Of a stretch of DNA of 64,000 nt, positions 53,290-63,029 are shown piece by piece. The notes under the pieces were generated by a model that saw nothing but the letters and a program-made list of their open reading frames with translations, ran no database searches and had not been told where the DNA came from. The number at the start of each line of letters is the position of its first letter. Position 1 is the first letter of the stretch. Origin of the DNA: Macrotis lagotis (taxonomy: Eukaryota > Chordata > Mammalia > Peramelemorphia > Peramelidae); contig NC_133658.1 of the NCBI RefSeq assembly GCF_037893015.1, positions 284,833,719 to 284,897,718 on the forward strand, written 5' to 3'. The position numbers were made by a program, and so were the translations under genes.

Positions 53290-53716
53290 ACTTGTTTAAT
53301 CTTCAGCAAATCACTTCACTTCTCAGCAATTTTTCTAAAGCATAACTCTGACAATGTCACCTGCCACCTATCCTATCTTGCCACTCCCCCTCAATAAACT
53401 CCAATGCAGCCCTATTATCTCCAGGATCAGAAATAATGACCTCTGCTGGGATTTAAATCTTTGCACAACCTGGTCCCTTCCTTCCTTTCTCATCTTCTCA
53501 AATTTTATTTCCCTTCACATACTCTACAATAAGCTACCATGACCTTTTTGCTGTTCCTCAAACATAATCCTCCCCTTTCAAACTTCATGTCTTTGTACTG
53601 ACTTTTCCCCAAAACCTGGAATGATCCCCCTTGTCTCTCACTCCGGTTTTCCTTTCTACAGGAAGCCTTCCCCATCTGTACTAAATGCCTTCCTTCTGAG
53701 AGTGTCTTTCAGTTAC
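53290..53716 (+). mobile_element. L2 LINE 3' portion
   Basis: ACAATGTCACCTGCCACCTA, AAACTCCAATGCAGCCCTAT, TTTGCACAACCTGGTCCCTT, TACAGGAAGCCTTCCCCATC. Small plus frames here are decayed L2. Confidence 0.78.
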
Positions 53717-53721
53717 ACTTA

Positions 53722-54051
53722 TAGTCATACCTCATTTTATTCAGCTTTAGTGAGCTTTGCAGACATTGCATTTTTTTACAAAATAAAGGTTTGTGTCAGG
53801 CCTGCAATGAGCAAGTCAATTAATGTCATTTTTCCAGCAGCATGTGCTCACATCATGTTTCAGTGTCACAATTGGTAATTTTCACAATATTTCATACTTT
53901 CTCATTATTGTATCTATTATTGTGATCTGTAATCAGAGATCTTTGATGTTACTATTGCAATTATTTTAGGGTGCCACAAACATCACCCATATAAGATGGT
54001 GAACTTAACTGATAAATATTGCCTTTGTTCTGACTGTTCCACTGACTGAAT

Positions 54052-54135
<84 letters not shown>

Positions 54136-54679
54136 ATATTCCCTTCCCTGAGACACAACACTATTAAAGAATATTACATAAATTTAATCAGTAAAGCAGC
54201 AGCAAGATTTGAGATCATTGATTCCAATTTTGAGCAAGGTTCTACTTCTATCAAATAACATTGCATGCTTAGAAAAAATCTTCCATAAAAGGAAGAATCA
54301 ATTGATGTGGCAATTTTCATTGTTGTCTTATTTTTTAAAATTTCCAGAGGACTAACCCTTCCCCCTCCCTGCAATCTTCAGCAACCACCACCCTAATGGT
54401 AGCAGCCATCAACATAAAGGCAAGACCCTCTACCAGCAAAATGATCACAAAAATGATTACCCTGAAGGCTCAGATGAAAGTTGGTATTTTTTTAGCAATA
54501 AATTATTTTTTAAAAAATTAATGTATGTTCATTGTTTTTTAGAAATAATCCTATTGTACAATTAATAGATTACAGTATAGTAAAACTTTTACATGCACTG
54601 AGAAACCAAAAAATTTTGTGTGATTTACTTTTCTGCAATGGTCTAGAACCAAACCTATAATATTTCCAAGATATGCTTT
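53722..54679 (+). mobile_element. Internally deleted Tigger1-like DNA transposon (~960 bp)
   Basis: Left end TAGTCATACCTCATTTTATT, then GCATGTGCTCACATCATGTT, AGATCTTTGATGTTACTATT, GCCACAAACATCACCCATAT, CCCTGAGACACAACACTATT. It then jumps to the 3' part AGAATATTACATAAATTTAA, CAGCAACCACCACCCTAATG, GGCAAGACCCTCTACCAGCA and right end AGATATGCTTT. These follow the Tigger1 (pogo superfamily) order. Most of the transposase gene is absent; the junction is near 54,165. TA at 53,720-53,721 is the left target duplication; the right one reads CA. The position normally holding a short CT-rich stretch has expanded to (TC)n(TA)n. Confidence 0.82.
54052..54139. repeat. (TC)n(TA)n microsatellite in the Tigger1-like element
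   Basis: About 18 TC units then about 18 TA units, passing into GTATGTATA. Confidence 0.95.
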
Positions 54680-54880
54680 CATATATCTTTCAAGTATAGT
54701 TATTCCTTTCAACTCTTGATTTGCCCCATCACAGGCTGGCATTAAGAAATTAAATGAGAATTTTCGGGGAATTTTCTGGAAGCCACAGATGACACACAAT
54801 GGTCAGCAGGTGACACAAAGTTTAGAAATTGTGTAAAATATATGTATAATGTTGTATAATATGAACATATTTTATCTTTT

Positions 54881-55040
54881 TTTCTTTTTTTTTTAGGTTT
54901 TTTTGCAAGGCAAATGGGGTTAAGTGGCTTGCCCAAGGCCACACAGCTAGGTAATTATTAACTGTCTGAGGTCGGATTTGAACTCAGGTACTCCTGACTC
55001 CAGGGCTGGTGCTCTATCCATTGCGCCACCTAGCTGCCCC
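54881..55040 (-). mobile_element. Young A-type SINE, 15-bp perfect duplication
   Basis: T-rich start, AGGTTTTTTTGCAAGGCAAA...TTGCGCCACCTAGCTGCCCC. CATATTTTATCTTTT at 54,866-54,880 repeated perfectly at 55,041-55,055. Confidence 0.95.
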
Positions 55041-55055
55041 CATATTTTATCTTTT

Positions 55056-56029
55056 AATACTATAATAATTCATACTTCTCTGGTATGAAGAGATGGTCAA
55101 AAAATTTCATAGATTTTCCAGATTATAGATTTCCAGTGTGGAATGGATAACTGTATATACTTATTGACATGTGGTCTTCCCCATTAAACTGTAAATTTCT
55201 TGATGGCAGTAACTATTTTCACTTTTCTTTATAATCTGTTGAAATGAAAATAGGCTTCCTGATCTTTAAAATAAAGGTGGAGGGAAGGGCATGGACTCAA
55301 TGGATTCTCTTGTTCCTTCTAACTATAAGCCTATAATCCTATGGAGGATCCTTTAAATAGACAAATGGTGAGACTAGAGCCCTGGACTGTCAGTCAGGTG
55401 ACCTAGATTCTTAACCCAGCTCACAAATTAGCTACATGGTATTGAAGGACTAGATTGACATAGATTCTGGGCTCAATTACTAATTTTTCCCCGGACTCTG
55501 AATATTAGTCCAAACTAAAGTTGTTGGTTAACTTACCATAATCTTTGAGTCTTGTGCCACTACTATAGGCAACAAGAGAAGTTTGCAGAAAATAGATATA
55601 ACATATTCTCCTTTCCCAAAGAATGTACTGTCCAATGAAAAAAAACTATAGAACAGACATAGAAATACTGCCCTTTGTATATGAAGACAGTATAGCACAG
55701 TAAAACTATCCATAGATAGCCATATGGGGGCCTCAGAATTCAATTCAACAAATATTCAGTAACTATCTTAAAAGCATTAGTTGGCGGAGGAATAGTAAAA
55801 GGAATTACAAAAATCAATAAAACATAGTCCCTTCCTCCAAGGAACTATCTATATTAAAAGTCTTGGGTTGAAGTTTTGCCCCAGATAGTAGCTAGTTAGG
55901 TGGTCTTGAATATTCAGGTCCCTCTGAGAGCCTCAGTCTTTTCAGCTATAAAATAGCATCAAAAATCCTTACCCAGACCTCCCCAAGTTGTAATTGGAAA
56001 GAATCAGATAAGATAATAGTTATTTTATT
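55056..56029. other. Fragments of L2, MIR and family D in unique sequence
   Basis: 55,150-55,250 L2 tail (CCATTAAACTGTAAATTTCT); 55,255-55,345 MIR 3' piece; 55,375-55,470 MIR head; 55,740-55,860 family D motif (AATTCAACAAATATTCAGTA...TTCCTCCAAGGAACTATCTA). No gene. Confidence 0.45.
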
Positions 56030-56645
56030 TTATTCTATTTTCCCCCAGTTACATGCAAAAACAAGTTTCAACATTCACTTCAAAAACTTTGAGTTCCAAA
56101 TTCTCCTTCTTTCTCCCTCCCTATTCCCCACCTCACTGAAAAAGGAAGTTAAAAATATGTAGTCATGAAAAACATTACCAAAACAGTCATGTTGTAAAAG
56201 TAAGCATAACCCCCCCCAATAAAAGAGAAACCTCAAAAAATGAAGTAGAGAAAAAATATGCTTCAGTCTGTATTCAGACACTATCAGCTCTGTCTTTGGG
56301 ATGGATAGTATATTCTTTATCGTAAGTCCTTCAAAGTTCTCTTGGGCCACAGTCTTCCTAAGAAAAGGTAAGTCATTTACAGCTGATCATTCTGCAATAT
56401 TGCTGTTACTTCATATAAAGTACATTTCCCATTGCTATAAAGTACATTTCCCATTGCATCTGCTCATGTAAGTTTTTTAATAAGAGCATCCTGTTCATCA
56501 TTCCCATAACAGAACAGCATTTCATCTCAAACACATAGCACAATTTGTTCAGCCATTCCCCAACTGATGTGCATTCCCTCAATCTCCAGCTCCCCACCAT
56601 CAGAAAAGAATTGCTATAAATATTCCTTTATACATATAGATAGAT
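56030..56645 (-). mobile_element. L1/HAL1 3' end with 22-bp tandem duplication
   Basis: CAGTTACATGCAAAAACAAG (the reversed 3' terminus), GCTTCAGTCTGTATTCAGAC, TTTGGGATGGATAGTATATT, CAGCCATTCCCCAACTGATG. TATAAAGTACATTTCCCATTGC occurs twice in perfect tandem, at 56,414-56,435 and 56,436-56,457. Confidence 0.8.
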
Positions 56646-56968
56646 AAAAATCATAATTATTAACAAAGGGAAAGATAGACACAGAGAGAAAGACAGACAG
56701 AGACAGAGAATTGTCTTTGTGAAGAGGGTTATGTTTCAGTTATTATCAGTCTCCGGCACCTTAGTGTGAATTCATTTATCAGACCCTTTGTCAACAGCTG
56801 GCTGAGAGCTAGTTTTGCTGGGAAAGAGAAGTCCAACATCCAGCCACTGTCAGAGAGGGAACATCTTTTTAAGGCTCCTAGACTTCTACATGAGGGGAAC
56901 TGTTACAGACAGAATATTTCAGAGGAGTTTTTAGAAGGCATTTTACAAAACCTTCCATGATGCTCTTG
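56646..56968. other. GA-rich stretch and unique sequence
   Basis: GACAGA repeats at 56,680-56,712; otherwise nothing recognised. Confidence 0.4.
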
Positions 56969-56969
56969 T

Positions 56970-58240
56970 GAAAGATAGAGGGATGAGGGCTAGACTATAG
57001 AACAGTTAAATAGATTCAAAACTGGCTCAACATCCCGGTCCAGAGAGTGGTGATTAATGGATCTGTCAGGCTAGAGGGAGGCCTCAAGTGTATTCCCTCA
57101 GGATTCTAGTTTTTCACCCTATGCTATTCAATAAAGGCTCACAGAATGCTGGCTTTAAAAAAGGAAAGGACTTTAGAATTCACCTTATTGGACTTCTTCA
57201 TTTTCTAGGTAAAGTAATTTGCCCAAAAGTCACCTAGGTAATAGATAACAATGCTACGTTCTTTCCTTTGCCATCCTTTCTATTGACTCCATTTTCCCCC
57301 AATGATTTGATTAAATTCTTAGAAAATTTGAAGATGAAAGAAAAGCTGGGAGAATAGCTTGGATGAAAGGATTGGGATTTTTGCAAAGACTTCCATAGGC
57401 TAGAATGATTGACTGAATCAATTAGGATAAAATTTAAGAGATCATTGGTATGACCATTTCCCATTGATGGAAACTCCTTCTTTCAGTATAAGTCAGTCAG
57501 TCAAATACTAAAACTCTTAGAAAATTGCCTCAAGGGGTGAAAGGTTAGGATTTAACAGCCTATGTTAGACCTTGAACCCAGATCTTCCTGGCATCAAAGC
57601 CAGCTCTGTATCCACTATCCTACACTGCCTCTCCCAATGAAATTTCATAGGGCTAAATGTAAAGTTCTATATTTGGGTTCAAAAGATCAAATAACAAAAA
57701 CAGTGCGACAGTGTGTGGCAATTGTGGCGGGGCGGGGGGGGGGAGACCTGGAGGTTTTAGTGGTTTGTGTAAGCTCAATGTGAGTCAGCAGTATGACACG
57801 GCAGCTGAAAAAGTCAGTTTGATCTTGGCTGTGTTATAGGAGGTATGCATGGCTTCCAGAAGAGCTCTGTTCAAATTGCTTCTAGAACATTGTGTTCTTT
57901 TCTGGGCACCAGAAGCATGTGGACAAGCTGGAGAATGCCCAAAGGAAGAGATGAAGATGGGGTGAAGGACTAGAAACCATGCTACATGAGGATTAATGTA
58001 ACTGGGAATATTTAGTTTGGGGGGGAAAGGATGGGAGGGGCAGGGTGAAGGAATGTGATCACCATCTTGAAGCCCTCCTGTGGAAGAGAGATGAGACTTC
58101 CTAGGTTGGATGCCAGTGGGAAGAAATAGGAACAATAGATGAAGTTGTAGAGAGACAGATATCGCTTGAGAAGGAAAATGTTCCTGAGAATTAGAGATAT
58201 CTTCCAGAGACTGCAACTCCCTCCTCCTCTACACCAATCC
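56970..58240 (+). mobile_element. CR1/L3-type LINE fossil (reverse-transcriptase to thumb region)
   Basis: AGTTAAATAGATTCAAAACT GGCTCAACATCC corresponds to the RT 'IRWIQNWLN' block, and GGAGGCCTCAAGTGTATTCC to the 'SGVPQG' block. After a gap, AATTTGAAGATGAAAGAAAA GCTGGGAGAATAGC corresponds to FADDTKLGGIA (now FED-like). Translation near 57,640 gives MKFHRAKCKVLYLGSKDQ, matching the CR1-type 'MKFNxxKCKVLHLG' motif. The remainder (CTGGGCACCAGAAGCATGTG, GACAAGCTGGAGAATGCCCA) fits the C-terminal region. A short MIR (about 57,430-57,635) interrupts it. Non-functional. Confidence 0.68.
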
Positions 58241-58590
58241 ATCACTTGGATGCTCCTTGAGCAACCATCAGGGATGATAGGATCACAATTCCAGATTTGA
58301 AAGCTAGCTCAGAGGCTATCTGGTCCAGCCTGCTCACTGATGGATGAGGAAAGTTCAAGTACCCAAGGTGAAAGACAAATGACTTGTCAAAGGTCACACA
58401 GGAAATAAGCATCAGAGGTGAGATACTGACTCCAAAGACAGTATTTTCTTCCACTGGTGGTTGCAGAGGGAGCTTCCTGCTCAGATTATGTTCTCTGGGG
58501 GCCATTCCAACTTTGAGACTGCGATTCTCTGAATGGGGAAAGGCTAAGGTCTTGGAAACAAACTTCATAACATGAAGACATTAGATGGGA
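58241..58590 (-). mobile_element. MIR-related SINE and adjoining unique sequence
   Basis: 58,270-58,445: ATTCCAGATTTGAAAGCTAG, CAAAGGTCACACAGGAAATA, GAGATACTGACTCCAAAGAC, reverse MIR order. The rest is unrecognised. Confidence 0.5.
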
Positions 58591-59015
58591 TAGTTTTTTT
58601 TAATCCTTGGTAGCTTATGTTGCATGAGATTTCCATGGCTTTAGTGGTTGCCTGAAGGCTCCATAACTTCCACCAAAGGAATTCCTTCCACTTTTGGGGA
58701 GTTCATGTTTCTCATCTGACAGTAGGTGGCAGTGTGACTTTGTTCTTGGAAGTCCCAACTTTTCTGAGCAGCTAGACCCCACTTTCTCAGTTCTAGGAGA
58801 GGCCAGGGTAACTGGCTGTTCCGGCCTTGCCCGGCTCCACTCCCCCAAGCCTAAAATCCTGATAGAACTAGAGGCCTGCCTAAGGGAGGAGGGGGGAGTC
58901 AGCTGCTTGGAGTCCCAACTGGAACTCAGACAATGCCCACTGAAAGCCTCCAGTTTCTCTAAAATTGGCACATCTCAACTTGCAAAGAGGGCAGAGCCAA
59001 TTCCCATTTAAATGA
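58591..59015. other. GC-richer unique block open on both strands
   Basis: A 118-codon minus frame (58,615-58,971) and a 105-codon plus frame (58,694-59,011) overlap. Neither shows a recognisable domain. Local GC content exceeds that of the surroundings and a CTCF-like site is present. A regulatory element is likelier than a gene. Confidence 0.4.
58719..58732 (+). promoter_or_regulatory. CTCF-like core motif, 13/14
   Basis: ACAGTAGGTGGCAG fits CCASYAGRKGGCRS except for the first base. Orientation is opposite to the two motifs at 32.6 and 34.1 kb. Confidence 0.45.
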
Positions 59016-59260
59016 GGCAGTGTGGGTTTGGTAGAATAAGTACTGGACAGGAGTCAGGAGCCTGAAATTCAGCCTGGAGTAGTGAGGAAAGCAATACGCT
59101 AGGGATGAGAAGATTTGAAATAAGATGCTGCCAACTAACTGTACAAACATGGGCAAGTTGCCTCTGGGTGCCTCAGTTTCCCAATCTGTAAATCAGAAGG
59201 TCAAACTGGATAGCTGAGGCTCTCTTCTACCTCAGGTCAAGTATCTCTGAAACCATGAGT
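59016..59260 (+). mobile_element. MIR-related SINE
   Basis: GGTAGAATAAGTACTGGACA, ACTGTACAAACATGGGCAAG, GTGCCTCAGTTTCCCAATCT. Confidence 0.6.
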
Positions 59261-59554
59261 TCCACAGTCTTTCTGTGGAGAAAGGATTTTGTTTGAACAA
59301 CTAGTGGAGGAGGACAGGGAGAGCAAGATTAGAGGGGAAACCATGTATCTCCTCTGCTTAATGACCTTAACTTTGCCATTTTGTGATCTGGAAACCAAAA
59401 AGAAACTTTAAGATGACATTATTATTATTATTATTATTTGCCTTTGGCTCCTAGTGAGTAGCACAGTGCCTACCACATGGTAAACTGTTAATGCCTGTTG
59501 ATTAACTGATTAAGAGGTAGTATAAAGTGAAAGGAGGAAAAAGAAATAAGCATC
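59261..59554. other. Unique sequence with (ATT)n
   Basis: (ATT)n at 59,416-59,439, then an L2/MIR-like tail (AGTAGCACAGTGCCTACCAC). Confidence 0.45.
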
Positions 59555-59900
59555 AACTAAGCCCTACCATATGCATCAAGTGTGCTGTACAAAGAGCTTT
59601 ACAAATACCTCATTTTATCTTCCTAACAACCCTGGGAAGCCAGTGTTATTATAGTCCCCATTTTACAATTGAGAAAAATGAGGCAGGGGTCAAGAGCCTT
59701 GTCAATGGTCACACAGCTGGTGTGTGATTGGATTTGAATTCGAATCTTCCTGTCTCCAAACCCAGTGAATTATTACACTGTGCCACCTAGATCTAGATTC
59801 TATTGCATTGTTCAACCTTAGGCAAGTAATTTCCTCTCTCTCTGAACCTCAGTTTCTCCCTTTGTTAACTGAAAAAGATGGACTAAAGGACAGCTAATGT
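59555..59900. mobile_element. MIR-type SINEs, minus then plus
   Basis: 59,555-59,790 minus, near full length (GCTTTACAAATACCTCATTT, CCCATTTTACAATTGAGAAA, GGTCACACAGCTGGTGTGTG, ACTGTGCCACCTAG). 59,795-59,900 plus (CAACCTTAGGCAAGTAATTT, CTGAACCTCAGTTTCTCCCT). Confidence 0.7.
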
Positions 59901-60001
59901 TCCTTTTATGAATGGTATTTAGTTCTTGTCATCATTAATGAATGAGAATTTTTAAAGCAGATGATCTGAAAATAATATTATTTAGTAATGCATTCTCTCT
60001 G

Positions 60002-60053
60002 TGTATATATACACACACACACACATACACACATTATATATATATAGAGAGAG
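60002..60053. repeat. (CA)n/(TA)n microsatellite
   Basis: TATATACACACACACACACA...TTATATATATATAGAGAGAG. Confidence 0.9.
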
Positions 60054-60094
60054 ATACATTAGCAGTTTTATCTTTTGATAATCATAATGAACTG

Positions 60095-61190
60095 AGGCTA
60101 ATAATCAATATGGCAAGCACTGGGTTAAGCTCTAGAAGATACAAAGGCTGTCCCTTAAGAAGCTCTGGGTTTAACAGGGGAAAACTCTATTGTACAAATA
60201 AAAACAAGATAAATACAGGATTTATTGTGGGGATCATTACTATTGTCCTTTGTACTTGAAAAGAACCAAAATGACATCATGATGTCTGGATCAGCATAGT
60301 GTCTCACTGTGGCTAATCAGACCAATACAAGCTCAGAAGGTTTGAGCACAGGTCGAGCAAAAATTGTGGGTCATTTTAAGAGGGAATGAACTAACATTAA
60401 GGAGGACTGGGAAAGGCTTCTTACAGAGAGTAAGAATTTAACAGATTTGAAAAATGCTAGGAAAGTTAGGAGGCAGAAAACACCAGACTATCCTAAGCAT
60501 GGGCGATAGTCAGATGGCACATCCTGATGGAGGAAGAGTAAGGTTAGTCAATCAATAAGCACCTACTTCGTACCAGATACTGATCAGAGAATGTAGCTGA
60601 AAATGAAGTGTAAGAAGACTGGAAAGGTAGGAAAGGGCCAGGTTAGTAGGCTTTAAAAGTCTAACAGCATTTTTAATTTAATAATAGAGAGCCTCTGGAG
60701 TTGCTCCAATGAGTGATAGGGCTTAGACCTTCATTTTAGAGAGATTAATTTGAAACTAAGTGGAGGATAAATTGGAATATAAAAAGACAAGTCAGGAAGA
60801 CCAATCAGCTGACTATTGCAATAGTTTTGGTGTAGCAGTAACAAAGAAAAAGCAATATACTAGAGGTGTTATGTAGGTAGAAATGATAAAATTTGACTGT
60901 GATTGGATTTGGAGGAAAAGAGTGAGTGGTCAAGGATGACATATAGGTTGGGGGTCTGTGTGAAAGTGAGACAGTGGTACCCTGGACAGTAACAGGAACC
61001 TGAGAAAAGAGAAGTTTTAAGGAGAAAGTTGAGTTCAGTAGGGACATAGTGAATTTAAGGTATCTATAAGACAACCAGTTTGAGATATTCAATAAGCAGC
61101 TGGAGATGATAACCTGGAAATCAGCAATTGGGGATGGGGACCCCAAAGCCTGCTGGGGTTCATGGAGGGTCTGGTTCAATATAAAAATTG
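60095..61190 (+). repeat. Dispersed repeat, family D copy with an inserted repeat
   Basis: ATATGGCAAGCACTGGGTTA, GAAGCTCTGGGTTTAACAGG, GGAAAGGCTTCTTACAGAGA, ATTGCAATAGTTTTGG, TTTGACTGTGATTGGATTTG and CAAGGATGACATATAGGTTG. 60,230-60,370 (GTCCTTTGTACTTGAAAAGA ACCAAAATGACATCATG...GACCAATACAAGCTCAGAAG) is a different, unassigned repeat. The 124-codon minus frame (60,805-61,179) is a shadow. Confidence 0.5.
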
Positions 61191-61879
61191 TCTCATAAAA
61201 ACAGTTAACCCACTCGCATGCAACAGAAAAGTCAGGAACTTTATCCCTTCAGAATGGGCAGAACTCCTGGATGCCAAATCATTTCCAAAGGATGCTGTGA
61301 TTTCTGATTAATTTAGTGCTGCTCTTAAAGGTGTAATCCAGAGATTTAGCATTCCTTCTCCTTTTCCCCAAATGTTCTCCTACATGGTCCTACCTCCCTT
61401 AGAAATAACTGTAGACACATCTCTGGGCCACTTACAATTAAAACTTCTCCCATTTTTATGATGCTTTAAGGTTCATAAAGAATTTTTCATACTACTTCTG
61501 TGAGGTAAGTCCTACAGGAATTTTTATTTACATTTAATAGATGAGGAAATTAAGACTCAAAGAAGTGATGAGACTTGCCCAGTTACACAGCTATTGAGTC
61601 CTGCTGCCAGGATCTAAGCTCCGTCTGGATTCTAAAGCTGGGACTCTTTTCATTGTTTGTCTTAGGATACTAATAAAATATGTCAATTCTGATTTTTCTC
61701 TGTTGTTTACAACTTTGTGCAGTAGGGAGGTATTACGTGATCAGTTGGGAGTCTTGTTTCCAGGCACATAAACATTGTACCCATTGCACCTACCCAATAC
61801 ACTTAAGGGATTCCTATCTCAGAATAATCTGGGTTCTCAGAATCTCTTTACTAAAATAATTTCCCCCAAAGGAAGAAGC
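61191..61879. other. Unique sequence and MIR fragment
   Basis: 61,475-61,640 is reverse MIR (AATAGATGAGGAAATTAAGA, CCAGTTACACAGCTATTGAG). The rest is unrecognised. Confidence 0.45.
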
Positions 61880-61884
61880 CCTTT

Positions 61885-62200
61885 TCTTTTTTTAATTTTA
61901 GAAAGGTTTTATTTATTTTGAGTTTTACAATTTTTCCCCCAATCTTGCTTCCCTCCCCCCACCCCCCACAGAAGGCAGTTTGTTAGTCTTTACATCATTC
62001 CCATAGTATGCATTGACCTAAGTTGAATGTGATGAGAAATCATATCCTTAAGGAAGAAACATAGAGTATGTGATATAGCAGAATTACATAATAAGATAAC
62101 ATTTTTTAATTAATTGGTCTTTGTTAAAACTCTACAATTCTTTCTCAGGATACAGATGGCTAAAGAAACCCTTTCCTAAGAAATCTTGCCTTGCAAATCA
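61885..62200 (-). mobile_element. L1 3' terminus
   Basis: AAAGGTTTTATTTATTTTGA, CCCCAATCTTGCTTCCCTCC, GAAGGCAGTTTGTTAGTCTT, AGTATGCATTGACCTAAGTT, complement of a marsupial-type L1 3' end (AAGCAAGATTGGGG...AAATAAATAAAACC). Confidence 0.75.
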
Positions 62201-63029
62201 ACAGCACAACTAATTTTCAAGATAGTATTACCTAGTCCTGCATAATATAGCCTCTTTTAATGTTCTTAATAATAGTTGCTCGGGATTCATACACTACCTC
62301 TGTCATTAATGCAACCATAGACAAAAATCATAAACCTATTTGGGCTTCCATTTATTCACCTCTAAACTGATTGCTTAATGATTAAGATTCCTTCCTAATT
62401 TGAAATCTATGTTCTCATTGTGCTAATACAAATATTATTCCCTCCTTCCTTAATGATGATGGGAAAAAAGGATCATAAAAGTGAAGAGATGGGTTAGTGA
62501 ACAAATCAGAATCTGAACCCAGACTTTTGACTCTATGTCCAGTATCCTTAAGTCCTTTCCCAGGGATGTGTTCCTTTTTCTAAGTTCTTTGAGGGTGTAG
62601 ACCCTATCTTTGCTTTCTTCTCTAGGCAGAGAAGGCCCAAGAACGTGTGGGCTAGAATTCCCCTGGGTGATCAACCTCTCAAGTGTGAGGTCCCTGGTCT
62701 ACCCTGGGCGGGTATCGCTATGGAAACCAGCTGTAGTAGACAAGCCACCTGACAGGTTGCTAAGCAGCACCAGACAGGAGGATGCAGTTTCTATTGGGCG
62801 ACAGGAACCAGACAGTCACTTACTTTACCTCTGGGCCTGGAGGGTGTGTGCCCTTGGGAGCAGCTGAAGCAAAGGACTTCATTATCTACAGGGAAAAATC
62901 CCACCTCCCTTGCCTCAAAAAGAAAGCCCCCAACCCATTTTTTTGGCTTTCTTCCCCTACCACCCTTCAGAGGATTGCTCATCATCAGTCAAGTCTTGGG
63001 ACCTGGAAGATGGAGAAGAAAGAATCACA
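62201..63029. other. Unique block with RFX-like boxes
   Basis: 62,440-62,560 has weak reverse MIR character. 62,600-63,000 is GC-richer and unique. It carries CGCTATGGAAAC (62,716-62,727) and GTTGCTAAGCAGC (62,756-62,768), both resembling RFX X-box half-site pairs (GTTRCC-N-GGYAAC). Small frames on both strands (85-96 codons) lack domains. Confidence 0.4.
62756..62768 (+). promoter_or_regulatory. RFX X-box-like palindrome
   Basis: GTTGCTAAGCAGC is a near-palindrome one base away from GTTGCTAAGCAAC, a good X-box. Whether it acts as a promoter or enhancer element is unknown. Confidence 0.3.

Noticed and set aside
57785..58216. 143-codon minus-strand frame
   Set aside because: Antisense to the CR1/L3 fossil.
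60805..61179. 124-codon minus-strand frame
   Set aside because: Antisense to a family D repeat copy.
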